A DNA stretch of 64,000 nt. Source: Palsa-504 sp963822765 (GTDB lineage: Bacteria > Actinomycetota > Actinomycetes > Streptosporangiales > Streptosporangiaceae). The notes beneath the pieces are model-generated. The model had not been told where the DNA came from. It did no database searches and saw nothing but the letters and a program-made list of their open reading frames with translations. Positions 48,717 to 56,734 of the stretch are shown piece by piece. The stretch covers positions 372,001 to 436,000 of the forward strand of contig CAWGJL010000007.1 of the NCBI GenBank assembly GCA_963822765.1. Reading direction: 5' to 3'. Positions within the stretch are counted from its first letter, which is position 1. Each line of letters opens with the position of its first letter. Position numbers and translations under genes: made by a program.

Positions 48717-49697
48717 TCAGCGCTGGCCCGCGGCGGCGACGACGGCCACGTCGGCCCAGGCCATCGAGATCGTCCCGGAGAACGTGATCGGGGCGCCCTT
48801 CACCATCACCGACGCCCGGCTGAGGGCCTTCTCGCCAAGGCCGATCACCTGGTAGGTCTGCGGATCCAAGAGCAGCCACGACACGCCGCCGTTGGCCGAG
48901 ACGCCGATCCCGGGGCGGCCGACCGCGCTGGTCAGGCCCAGGGTCACGGTCACGCCCGGGATGTCGGCCATGGCCTGGTACACGTGCGCCAGCGCCGCGG
49001 GCGGCGCGGCCGCGTAGGCGTTCCAGAGCAGCTGGGCCAGGTAGTCGAACTCGGCTTCCCCCGCGGTCCGCGGGGCCAGTTCGGCCACCGCGCTGCCCGA
49101 GCTCCAGTTCTCCCACTGGCGTTGCGTGGTCCCCACTACCTGGCGGGCGGCGGCGAGGATCGCCGACGGCGCCGCGGGCAGGGCGGCCAGCTCACGGTAA
49201 CTGCTCAGCGGGCCGCCGCTCCCCGAGGATTCGGGCAGCACGATGAGCTGCCCGTTCAGGTAGTAGGCCTGCTCGCGGCCGTCGAACCGGATCCAGTTCT
49301 CATCGGCCTGAGTGGGCGTCCCGGTCTGGGTCTGCACGAACCGGGAGTAGATCCACTGCCGGTCACCCGGGCGGGTGGCCGGTCCGGCGGCGACGGTCCT
49401 GGCCGCGACGGTAAGGATCCGGGCCGCGAGGCTCACCCGGGCGGTCGCGGCGGGCGCAGGACGGGACGGCGTCGCGGCGGGCCGGAGGTGGGTCGGCGTC
49501 GCGGTGCCCCCGAGGACCGCGACGACGGCGACGGCGGCCGCGGCGGTGACCGCCCCGACGGGCAGGGCCAGCCGCCAGTACCGGCGGCGGCGGGCGGCCG
49601 CGGCCGCGAGGATCCGGCTGCGGCCCGCGGCCAGCCGGGCCGGAGCGGGGGGCGGGACATCGGCGCGCAACGTGCGCACCAGATCGAGGTCGTTCAT
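48717..49697 (-). CDS. CU044_5270-like membrane protein, partner of the ECF sigma factor
   Basis: 326 residues: short cytoplasmic N-terminus (MNDLDLVRTLRADVPPPAPA), one membrane span (ALPVGAVTAAAAVAVVAVLGG) and an extracytoplasmic domain with WIYSRFVQTQTGTPTQADENWIRFDG, IPGVTVTLGLTSAVGRPGIGV and LLLDPQTYQVIGLGE, matching actinobacterial CU044_5270 family proteins that sit next to sigma factors. It overlaps the sigma gene by four bases. It may act as a membrane anti-sigma or sensor protein, but no zinc-binding anti-sigma motif (HxxxCxxC) is present. Confidence 0.85.
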   Translation of the reverse strand: MNDLDLVRTLRADVPPPAPARLAAGRSRILAAAAARRRRYWRLALPVGAVTAAAAVAVVAVLGGTATPTHLRPAATPSRPAPAATARVSLAARILTVAARTVAAGPATRPGDRQWIYSRFVQTQTGTPTQADENWIRFDGREQAYYLNGQLIVLPESSGSGGPLSSYRELAALPAAPSAILAAARQVVGTTQRQWENWSSGSAVAELAPRTAGEAEFDYLAQLLWNAYAAAPPAALAHVYQAMADIPGVTVTLGLTSAVGRPGIGVSANGGVSWLLLDPQTYQVIGLGEKALSRASVMVKGAPITFSGTISMAWADVAVVAAAGQR

Positions 49698-50317
49698 GGG
49701 TCGAGCTCCTGGTTCGACGAGGTTGGATCTTGGCCACCGAGTGCCTCGCGTACCTTTCTTCGAGCCCGGTGCAGGCGGGAACGCACGGTCCCGACCGGGA
49801 TGCCCAGCGCCGCGGCGGTCTCCTCGTAGGACAGGTCGGCCCAGGCGATGAGCAGCAGCACGTCCCGGTCCCCGCCGGGCAGCGCGGCCAGGGCCGCCGC
49901 GAGGTCCCGCTGCACGGCGGCGGCGCAGACCCGGCTGTCCACTAGGTCGGCGTGACCGGCAGCGACCGGGTCGGTCCCGGTCCGGGCGAAGGCCCGGAGC
50001 ATGCGGACCTCGGCCCGGCGGTGCTTGCCGATCACGTTGGCGGCGATCCCGTACAGCCACGGCCGGGCATCGGCCCGGCGCAGGTCATATCGCTTGCGCC
50101 GCCGGAAGGCGGCCAGGAACGTCTCCCCGACCACGTCGTCGGCCAGCTGGTCGCCCAGCCTGCGGCCGGCGAAGCGGTGGATCGGGGCCGCGTGCCGGTC
50201 GTACAGCGCGGCGAACGCCTCGGGCTCATGCCACGACCGCTCGATCAGCGCGGCGTCGTCCAGGCGCGCACCATCTGCGCCCTGGTCCGTCGCGTGCTGC
50301 CGAGGCGGTGCGGTCAT
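49694..50317 (-). CDS. RNA polymerase sigma factor, ECF/sigma-70 family
   Basis: 207 residues from the ATG at 50317. Region 2: FAALYDRHAAPIHRFAGRRLGDQLADDVVGETFLAAFRR, with the -10-binding segment ending RPWLYGIAANVIGKHRRAE. Region 4: LPGGDRDVLLLIAWADLSYEETAAALGIPVGTVRSRLHRARRKVRE, the -35-binding helix-turn-helix. GGAG lies five bases upstream of the start. Translationally coupled (ATGA) to the CU044_5270-like membrane protein, which probably governs its activity. Its regulon is not evident from the window. Confidence 0.93.
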   Translation of the reverse strand: MTAPPRQHATDQGADGARLDDAALIERSWHEPEAFAALYDRHAAPIHRFAGRRLGDQLADDVVGETFLAAFRRRKRYDLRRADARPWLYGIAANVIGKHRRAEVRMLRAFARTGTDPVAAGHADLVDSRVCAAAVQRDLAAALAALPGGDRDVLLLIAWADLSYEETAAALGIPVGTVRSRLHRARRKVREALGGQDPTSSNQELDP

Positions 50318-50431
50318 AACGGCTCCATTCGATGCGAGGTGCTTATCACGGTCAACTGCTTTCACCCGATCCCCGCGACCGGGTTCACGATGCTTCGCCT
50401 TCCGGCCGGGCCGATGTGATACATCGGACCT

Positions 50432-51217
50432 ATGACGGAGCAGTCGACCGAATTCGCCGGGCTGGCGGCACTGGTCACCGGGGGTGCCTCGGGGATCGGG
50501 CTGGCTACCGCCCGGCTGCTGGCGGCCCGCGGCGCGCGGGTGGCCGTGCTGGACCGGGACCAGCCCTCCGGCGATTCCGGGGACGGCCTTTACCCGGTCC
50601 TCGCGGACGTGACCGACGACACCGCGGTCCGGGCCGCCGTCGCGCGGGCCGGCCAGGCCGTGGGCGGCCTGGACATCCTGGTGAACAACGCGGGCATCGG
50701 GGCGGCCGGCACGGTCGAGGACAACGACGACGACGAGTGGCACCGGGTCCTGGACGTCAACGTGCTCGGCATGGTCCGCACCACCCGGGCGGCCCTGCCG
50801 TTGCTGCGCCAGGCGGTGCGCGAGCGCGGCCAGGCGGCCATCGTCAACACCTGCTCGATCGCGGGCACGGCGGGCCTGCCGCAGCGGGCGCTGTACTGCG
50901 CGAGCAAGGGCGCGGTCTACGCGCTCACGCTGGCCATGGCGGCCGACCACGTGGCCGAGGGGATCAGGGTCAACTGCGTCAACCCGGGCACGGCCGACAC
51001 CCCGTGGGTGGGCCGGCTGCTCGATGCCGCGGCCGACCCGCAGGCCGAGCGGGCCGCGCTCGCCGCCCGCCAGCCCATGGGCCGCCTGGTCACCGCGGCG
51101 GAGGTCGCCGCGGCCATCGCCTACCTGGCCAGCCCGCTGGCCGGGGCCACCACCGGTACCGCGCTCGCGGTCGACGGCGGCATGAGCGGCTTGCGCACCA
51201 GGCCGCGGATGGCCTGA
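50432..51217 (+). CDS. Short-chain dehydrogenase/reductase
   Basis: NAD(P)-dependent oxidoreductase of the classical SDR family, 261 residues. Cofactor motif TGGASGIG (TGxxxGxG), Asp at the end of beta2 (VAVLDRD), which favours NAD, NNAG motif, catalytic Ser in NTCSIAG and YxxxK as YCASK. Ends with DGGMSGLR. ATG start at 50432. Stands alone, divergent from the sigma factor gene. Substrate unknown. Confidence 0.92.
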   Translation: MTEQSTEFAGLAALVTGGASGIGLATARLLAARGARVAVLDRDQPSGDSGDGLYPVLADVTDDTAVRAAVARAGQAVGGLDILVNNAGIGAAGTVEDNDDDEWHRVLDVNVLGMVRTTRAALPLLRQAVRERGQAAIVNTCSIAGTAGLPQRALYCASKGAVYALTLAMAADHVAEGIRVNCVNPGTADTPWVGRLLDAAADPQAERAALAARQPMGRLVTAAEVAAAIAYLASPLAGATTGTALAVDGGMSGLRTRPRMA

Positions 51218-51240
51218 ACCGTGCGGCACCCCGGACTCGC

Positions 51241-51292
51241 TGTCCATTGTGTAGAGCTAGAAATGTACTATGATGGCATTGTTATATGGACA
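51241..51292. promoter_or_regulatory. Promoter/operator region of the VapBC pair
   Basis: TGTCCAT (51241-51247) and ATGGACA (51286-51292) form an inverted repeat flanking an AT-rich promoter-like stretch (TACTATGAT, TTATAT). A GAGAGGAG ribosome site follows before the ATG. VapBC pairs usually repress themselves through such repeats. Confidence 0.45.
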
Positions 51293-51308
51293 TTGAGAGG
51301 AGCGTCGA

Positions 51309-51515
51309 ATGTCCACTACACAGCTCGAACTCGACCAGGACCTGCTGGCCCAGGCGGCGGCGATCCTGGGCACGACCACCAAGAAGGCGACCGTCAACGA
51401 GGCGCTCCGCCGAGTCGTCGCCGCTGAGTTGCGCCGCAGGCACCTCGACGAGTTGGCTGGCGGCGCGCTCCCCGACCTCGCTGATCCGCTGGTCATGGAC
51501 TCCGCGTGGCGGTAG
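51309..51515 (+). CDS. VapB-type antitoxin
   Basis: 68-residue antitoxin. The N-terminal ribbon-helix-helix is read in TQLELDQDLLAQAAAILGTTTKKATVNEALRRVVAAELRRR (type II DUF2191/VapB style), followed by a toxin-binding C-terminus (LDELAGGALPDLADP). Strong GAGAGGAG ribosome site six bases before the ATG. Overlaps the toxin start by ten bases, the standard arrangement that keeps antitoxin and toxin synthesis coupled. Confidence 0.9.
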   Translation: MSTTQLELDQDLLAQAAAILGTTTKKATVNEALRRVVAAELRRRHLDELAGGALPDLADPLVMDSAWR

Positions 51516-51934
51516 CACGGTATCTGGCCGATAAAAGCGTATGGGCCAGGCTCACGCAGCCGACGGTACAGGCGGTCATCGCGCCATATGTCGATCGCGG
51601 CCTGATCGGGACGTGTCCGATCATCGACCTGGAAATCCTGTACAGCACGCGCAACGGCGCGGAGCATGATCACTTCCGCGGCCAGCGCGAGGCATTCGAG
51701 TATTTCCCGATGACCGACGAGATTGCCCGCCGAGCGATCCAGGTCCAGGGGAAACTCGCCTACCGAGGTCAGCACCGGTCGGTATCGATACCGGATCTGA
51801 TCGTGGCAGCGACCGCGGAACGGTTCTCGCTTGTCGTCCTGCACTACGACGCCGATTACGACCGCATCGCCGAAGTCACCGGCCAGCCAGCCGAGTGGGT
51901 TGTGCCCCGCGGGACAGCGGATAAGGATCATTGA
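51506..51934 (+). CDS. VapC toxin, PIN-domain ribonuclease
   Basis: 142-residue PIN-domain RNase, toxin of a type II pair. Acidic metal-binding residues are in place: Asp in RYLADKS, Glu in IIDLEIL, Asp in SIPDLIVAA and the later DADYDRI. It probably cleaves tRNA or rRNA like other VapC proteins. GTG start lies within the end of the antitoxin gene. Codon use and GC content are somewhat lower than in the flanking genes, fitting a mobile pair. Alternative: an inactive PIN protein, but no key residue is missing. Confidence 0.9.
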   Translation: MAVARYLADKSVWARLTQPTVQAVIAPYVDRGLIGTCPIIDLEILYSTRNGAEHDHFRGQREAFEYFPMTDEIARRAIQVQGKLAYRGQHRSVSIPDLIVAATAERFSLVVLHYDADYDRIAEVTGQPAEWVVPRGTADKDH

Positions 51935-52194
51935 CGGTGACTCGCCACGGGCGTTCCGCTGCTGAAACGTGTACGCCGGTGATCAACTTTCCGGATGCCA
52001 CCAGGCCGGACAGCTCCGGCGAGGCGAACTAACCGGGGACTGCGACTGACAAGTCGGGCATACGTTGTACATTCAGACTTGTGCGCCCCGCGCGGCGTGC
52101 CCCCTCCCCCCCAGGCCCGCCGCGCCCGGGCGTCCGGAGTCGGCAGCCGGGCCCGTGAACGGCCCGGCTGCCGATAGCCGTCCGACGGGTGGCC

Positions 52195-52551
52195 TCAGCC
52201 GGCCTGGACGCCTCGCTCGATGGTGACGGCGGCGGTGTAGCCGCCGCTGGCGATGGGCTTGCGCACCTCAAGGCGGAGCCAGGCCACCGGGTGGTCGGTC
52301 AGCAGCCGCTCGGCGACCCGCTCGGCAGCGGTTTCGATGAGCCGGAACCCCCCGTCCTGGACGACCGAGACGATGGTCCGCGCGACCGCCGAGTAGTCGA
52401 CGGCGTCCGCCAGGTCGTCGTGCCGGGCGGCCGTCCGCACGTCGGCCGCCAGGTCGACGCTGAAGACCAGGGTCTGGGTGATGTCGCGTTCCCAGTCGTG
52501 CACACCGATGACCGCCGGGACGGCCAGGTCCCGGACCGATACCAGGTCCAC
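52195..52551 (-). CDS. folB: Dihydroneopterin aldolase
   Basis: Folate-pathway enzyme that converts dihydroneopterin to 6-hydroxymethyl-dihydropterin. 118 residues: VRDLAVPAVIGVHDWERDITQTLVFSVDLAAD with the substrate-binding Glu, DAVDYSAVARTIVSVV, FRLIETAAERVAERLL and the ending VRKPIASGGYTAAVTIER. GTG start at 52551. Usual partners folK and folP are not seen in the window. The rhodanese gene ends ten bases upstream of its start on the same strand. Confidence 0.92.
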   Translation of the reverse strand: MDLVSVRDLAVPAVIGVHDWERDITQTLVFSVDLAADVRTAARHDDLADAVDYSAVARTIVSVVQDGGFRLIETAAERVAERLLTDHPVAWLRLEVRKPIASGGYTAAVTIERGVQAG

Positions 52552-52561
52552 TGCGGGGCCG

Positions 52562-52897
52562 TCAGGCGACGTAGGGTTCGCCGCCGGCCTCGCTGATCAT
52601 CGGGCGGCCCGCGACCGCCCAGCCGGTCATGCCGTCGGCCACGTTGATGGCCTGCAGGCCGCCGCCGAGCAGGGCCTGGGTCGCGTACGCCGACCGGGTG
52701 CCGGTCCGGCAGATCACGTACACCTCACGGTCGCGCGGCAGCTCGGCCGCCCGCGCGCCGAGCTCGCCGAGCCGGACGTGCACCGCGTCGGGAGCGTGCC
52801 CGGCGGACCACTCGTCGTCCTCGCGCACGTCCAGCAGGAACGCCCCGGCGGGCAGGTCCGTCGACAGCACTTCCGGCACAGCCACGGGCTGGTTCAT
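52562..52897 (-). CDS. Single-domain rhodanese-like protein
   Basis: 111-residue sulfurtransferase fold. FLLDVREDDEWSAGHAPDAVHVRLGEL is the N-terminal part, and the active-site loop is VICRTGTRSAYA with the catalytic Cys; GWAVAGRP closes the domain. ATG start at 52897 preceded by GAGGAGG. It is co-directional with folB. The sulfur acceptor is unknown. Confidence 0.92.
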   Translation of the reverse strand: MNQPVAVPEVLSTDLPAGAFLLDVREDDEWSAGHAPDAVHVRLGELGARAAELPRDREVYVICRTGTRSAYATQALLGGGLQAINVADGMTGWAVAGRPMISEAGGEPYVA

Positions 52898-52994
52898 GTC
52901 GGCCTCCTCGGGTTGGCCCCGCCGCCACAGGCGGCCAGGCAAGAACTGTACCCGCAGGCCCGGCGCGCGGACCCGCGGGTACACCCCCGCCCGG

Positions 52995-55166
52995 TCAGCT
53001 CGCCGAGCCAGCGGGCACCGGAAGCGGTGCCGGGCTGTCCTCCTTGAACCCGTACCTGGCGTACAGCCGGCGCAGCGGGCGCGGCGCCCACCAGTTGGCC
53101 CGGCCGAGCAGCCGCATCGTGGCCGGCACCAGCAGGACCCGGACCACCGTCGCGTCCACCACCAGGGCCACGATCATGCCCACGCCCATCAGCTTGATGA
53201 ACGTGATGCCGGACGCGGAGAACGCGCCGACCACGATGATCAGCAGCAGGGCCAGGCTGGTGATCACGCCGCCGGTCCGCTGCAGGCCGGCCGCGACCGC
53301 GACGGTGTTGTCGCCGGTCTGGTCGTAGCGCTCGCGGATCCGGGACAGCAGGAACACCTCGTAGTCCATGGACAGGCCGAAGATGACGGCCGCCATGAGG
53401 ATCGGCATGGTCGGGTCGATCGAGCCGGTCGCCGTGAACCGCAGCAGGCCGGACAGGTGGCCCCACTGGAAGATCCACACCACCACGCCGAACGTCGCGC
53501 CCAGCGACAGCACGTTCATCACGATCGCCTTGACCGGCAAGACCACCGACCCGAAGGCCAGGAACAGCAGCACGAACGTCGACAGGCAGACCAGCAGCGC
53601 CATCCACGGCAGCACCGAGCCCAGGCTGGCCAGCTCGTCGACCAGCCCGGCGGCGGACCCGCCGACCAGCACCGCGGCCCCGGCGGGCGGGGCGAGCGCC
53701 CGGATCTGGCTCACCATGTGCCGGGCGGCCGACGACACCGGCGGCGGCGTGTAACCCACGTCGACCCGGGTCACGTCACCCCTGGTCCCGGTCACCTGAG
53801 CGCCGGTCACGCCGGGGATGGCGTCGACGCGGTGCAGGTAGGAGGTGACCGCCGCGGAGCCGCTCGCCCCGGTGATGAGCGCCTCGATCGGGTCGGTCGA
53901 GCCGGCCGGGAACTGGCTGTCCAGCGCCTCGGACACCTGCCGGACCGCCGAGGCGGCGGGCAGCGTCCTGGCGTCCGTGCCGCCCCAGGAGATGCGCAGG
54001 AACGGCGCGCCCAGGGCCAGCAGCGCGATCGTGATCACGCTGACGTAGACCAGGGGCCGGCGCATGACGCTGCGGGCCAGCCGGTACCAGGCCCCGCTGG
54101 CCTCATCCCGCGGCGGGCGCCGGACCGAGCGGCGGATCCGCAGCGCGTTGACCCGGTGGCCCAGGACGGCCAGCAGCGCGGGCAGCACGATGAGCGCGGC
54201 CAGCACGTCCACCGCGACGGTGGCCACCCCGCCGTACCCCATCGAGCGCAGGAAATCCACCGGGAACAGCATCAAGCTGGTCAGCGCGACCGCCACCGTG
54301 ACCCCGGACACCGCGACGGTACGGCCCGCGGTCGCTACGGTCCGCGCCACGGCTTGTTCCACCGTCGGCTGGCGGTGCAGTTCCTCGCGGAACCGGGTGA
54401 CCATGAACAGCCCGTAGTCGATGCCCAGGCCCACGCCCAGGATCGTGGTGATGTTGAGCGAGTACACCGACACCGTGGTGACCATGGTCAGCAGCCGCAG
54501 CACCGTAAACGAGCCGAGGATGGCGATGCCGCCGATGGCCAGCGGCAGCGACGCCGCCGCCAGGCTGCCGAAGATGACCAGCAGCAGGATCAGCAGCACC
54601 GGCATGGAGAAGCCCTCGGCCTTGGCGATATTGGCGCTGACCTCGTTGTTGACCGCCACCTCCATGGCCACGTTCCCGCCCGCCCGGGCGGTCACCCCGG
54701 CGGCGCCCAGGCCGGCCGGGGCCAGGTCGTCCTTGATCGCGTCGTAGGTCTTGTGCCGCGCCGCGTCGTCAGCCCCGGTGAGCTGGAGGACCGCGTAGGT
54801 GGAGTGCCGGTCGGTGCTGACCAGCCGCGGCGAGCCGGTGGACCAGTACGTCGTCACCTTGGCCACGTCGGCGCGCGGCAGGCGGTTCAGCGCGGCCGTG
54901 ACCGCCTGCCGGTAGGCCGGGTCGGTGACGGTCATCGTGGCGCTGCGGTACAGCACCACGACGTCGGCGTCGTTCCGGCCGAAGACCTGGTCGGCCGCGT
55001 TGGCCTCGCGCTGGCTCTGGCTGGACGGCGGGGTGAAGTTGTCGCCGGACGATAGCTGGCCGAACACGCCGGTCCCCCAGGCCCCGGCGAAGGCGACGAA
55101 CAGGAGCGTGATGACCAGCGTGAGCCGGCGCCGGCGGGACAGGACCCGCCCCCAAGCCTCGAACAT
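52995..55166 (-). CDS. MMPL-family (RND-like) membrane transporter
   Basis: 723 residues from the ATG at 55166 (MFEAWGRVLSRRRR). Twelve-span layout with two large extracytoplasmic loops: first half with ILGVGLGIDYGLFMVTRFREEL, second half with AVIFGLSMDYEVFLLSRIRERYD; these GxxxDY segments carry the proton-relay Asp-Tyr pairs of MmpL proteins. Exports lipids or drugs in actinobacteria. A GGGAGG lies five bases before the start. Divergent from a TetR regulator over a 208-base gap that holds operator-like repeats; substrate unknown. Confidence 0.94.
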   Translation of the reverse strand: MFEAWGRVLSRRRRLTLVITLLFVAFAGAWGTGVFGQLSSGDNFTPPSSQSQREANAADQVFGRNDADVVVLYRSATMTVTDPAYRQAVTAALNRLPRADVAKVTTYWSTGSPRLVSTDRHSTYAVLQLTGADDAARHKTYDAIKDDLAPAGLGAAGVTARAGGNVAMEVAVNNEVSANIAKAEGFSMPVLLILLLVIFGSLAAASLPLAIGGIAILGSFTVLRLLTMVTTVSVYSLNITTILGVGLGIDYGLFMVTRFREELHRQPTVEQAVARTVATAGRTVAVSGVTVAVALTSLMLFPVDFLRSMGYGGVATVAVDVLAALIVLPALLAVLGHRVNALRIRRSVRRPPRDEASGAWYRLARSVMRRPLVYVSVITIALLALGAPFLRISWGGTDARTLPAASAVRQVSEALDSQFPAGSTDPIEALITGASGSAAVTSYLHRVDAIPGVTGAQVTGTRGDVTRVDVGYTPPPVSSAARHMVSQIRALAPPAGAAVLVGGSAAGLVDELASLGSVLPWMALLVCLSTFVLLFLAFGSVVLPVKAIVMNVLSLGATFGVVVWIFQWGHLSGLLRFTATGSIDPTMPILMAAVIFGLSMDYEVFLLSRIRERYDQTGDNTVAVAAGLQRTGGVITSLALLLIIVVGAFSASGITFIKLMGVGMIVALVVDATVVRVLLVPATMRLLGRANWWAPRPLRRLYARYGFKEDSPAPLPVPAGSAS

Positions 55167-55197
55167 AGCTGCCTCCCGAGCTATTCGTTTCCCTTGA

Positions 55198-55220
55198 TTA
55201 CTCAAGTAAACGATGTAAAC
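55198..55220. promoter_or_regulatory. Operator-like repeats between MMPL and TetR genes
   Basis: TTACT-CA-AGTAA palindrome (55198-55209) overlapping two direct GTAAAC repeats nine bases apart (55206-55211 and 55215-55220), in an AT-rich stretch. A likely binding site for the divergent TetR protein. Confidence 0.5.
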
Positions 55221-55374
55221 TAAGTACGACGCTAACTTCGCATACGGTGTTCACCAGTGTCAAGTGGGTTAGCATCGATCAACCCGTTAATTCTTGGTGA
55301 GCCCCGTTACGAGGCTCGTTACGGCCCGGGCCGGCAGGGGTACCTGACGGTGAGACCGGGTCCGGGAGGCAGCT

Positions 55375-56154
55375 GTGACACAGACGGCAGAGGCCGCGAC
55401 CGAGCCGGGTGCCGGGCACCCGCCGTCCCGTCGCGATCGGCTGCGCGCGGCGACCTCGGAGGAGATCATCTCGACCGCGCGGCGGCTCGTGGTCGAGAGC
55501 GGTCCCGAGGCGATGTCGCTGCGCGCCATCGCCAAGGAGATGGGGATGACCGCTCCTGGCCTGTACCGCTACTTCGACAGCCACGACGAGCTGCTCAGGC
55601 ACGTCTGCGCGAGCATCTTCACCGAGCTCGGCTCGGACATCCACCAGGCCATCCAGGGCGCGGGAACGACGGCCGAGCCGGGCGACCAGGCGACCAAGCT
55701 CACGGTCAAGATGGTCGCGGCCTGCCAGGAGTTCCGCCACTGGGCGCTGAACCACCAGGCCGAGTTCAGCCTGCTGTTCGGCGTGCCGCTGCCCGGCCTG
55801 AACGACGGGCGGTACGACATCGCGGACGAGTGCGCCCTGGCCTTCGCCGGCACCTTCTTCACGCTGTTCCTGGAGCTGTGGACCACGGCGCCGTTCCCGG
55901 TGCCGGAGGCCGCCGACATCGACCCGGGCCTGCGCGACCAGCTCAGCCGCTACCGGGACGCGCTGGGCACCGACATCCCGGTCGGTGCGGTGCTCACCTT
56001 CCTGCGCTGCTGGACGGTGCTGTACGGCGCGGTGGCCATGGAGGTGTTCGGCCACATGAGGTTCGCGCTGGATGATCCGGCGCCCATGTTCGAGATCATC
56101 CTCAGCGACCTGGCCGCCTTGGTCGGCCTGCGCTACCCGCTGCCGGCGGCCTAG
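55375..56154 (+). CDS. TetR-family transcriptional regulator
   Basis: 259 residues. N-terminal HTH: EEIISTARRLVVESGPEAMSLRAIAKEMGMTAPGLYRYFDSHDELL, followed by the ligand-binding C-terminal domain of the TetR_C_13/WHG type (FRHWALNHQAEFSLLFGVPLPG). GTG start at 55375 preceded by GGGAGGCAGCT, the same ribosome-site string that precedes the MMPL gene on the other strand. Probably represses the divergent MMPL transporter and itself. Its stop overlaps the end of the convergent membrane protein gene. Confidence 0.92.
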   Translation: MTQTAEAATEPGAGHPPSRRDRLRAATSEEIISTARRLVVESGPEAMSLRAIAKEMGMTAPGLYRYFDSHDELLRHVCASIFTELGSDIHQAIQGAGTTAEPGDQATKLTVKMVAACQEFRHWALNHQAEFSLLFGVPLPGLNDGRYDIADECALAFAGTFFTLFLELWTTAPFPVPEAADIDPGLRDQLSRYRDALGTDIPVGAVLTFLRCWTVLYGAVAMEVFGHMRFALDDPAPMFEIILSDLAALVGLRYPLPAA

Positions 56155-56615
56155 CGCGGGCCAGCACTGCGCACGGGCCGCCGGCCCAGCGCGGCGAGCG
56201 CGGCGGCGCCGAACGCCCCCGCGGCCAGCAGTTCGATGTGCGCGCGGCCCGACGCCTCCGGCTGGATGCGGATGTGAAACTCGTCCACCGCCCGCGGCCA
56301 CGGGGACCGGCCGAACCACAGCTTGGCGGGCTTGTCGACGTCGGGCAGCGCGGCTCCGATCATGCCCGCCAGCACGGCCAGGCGTTCGGCCGGGGCCAGC
56401 GCGGTGAGGGTCCCCATCGCCGCCAGGCTGATCAGCCCGTCGGGCACCGCCACCTGGAGGAACCGGCGGATGCTGCCCCAGTCACCCCAGTGCGGCACCG
56501 CGTCGAGCACGAAGTGCGAGGCCGCGCCCGCCGCGAACGCCGGTACCGGGCGGCGGACCACGGCGCCGATCAGCGCACCGGACAAGACGTGATTAGTGAG
56601 CAGCACGCGTATCAC
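56151..56615 (-). CDS. Membrane protein with SHFxLDxxPHxG motif (YdjM/DUF457-like)
   Basis: 154 residues with several hydrophobic stretches. N-terminal NHVLSGALIGAVVRRP and the motif GAASHFVLDAVPHWGDWG, with His and Asp residues arranged as in membrane-bound metal-dependent hydrolase-like proteins (YdjM family), then a transmembrane part (LAAMGTLTALAP, LAVLAGMIGAALPDVDKP) and WPRAVDEFHIRIQPEASGR. ATG start at 56615. Enzymatic role unproven; the family label is tentative. Confidence 0.65.
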   Translation of the reverse strand: MIRVLLTNHVLSGALIGAVVRRPVPAFAAGAASHFVLDAVPHWGDWGSIRRFLQVAVPDGLISLAAMGTLTALAPAERLAVLAGMIGAALPDVDKPAKLWFGRSPWPRAVDEFHIRIQPEASGRAHIELLAAGAFGAAALAALGRRPVRSAGPR

Positions 56616-56734
56616 GGTACGCGAGGCACAGCCACGCGATTATCCGAGGCGACCCGGTAGGCACTCCTGGTAGCGTTTTGCTGCCGGGCGGGCGAGCAAT
56701 TCCTGGCCACAACCACAAGGGCTGACGCGTACTC

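Noticed and set aside
53044..55055. 808-residue plus-strand frame opposite the MMPL gene
   Set aside because: Gln/Arg/His-rich antisense shadow; the opposite strand holds a complete conserved transporter.
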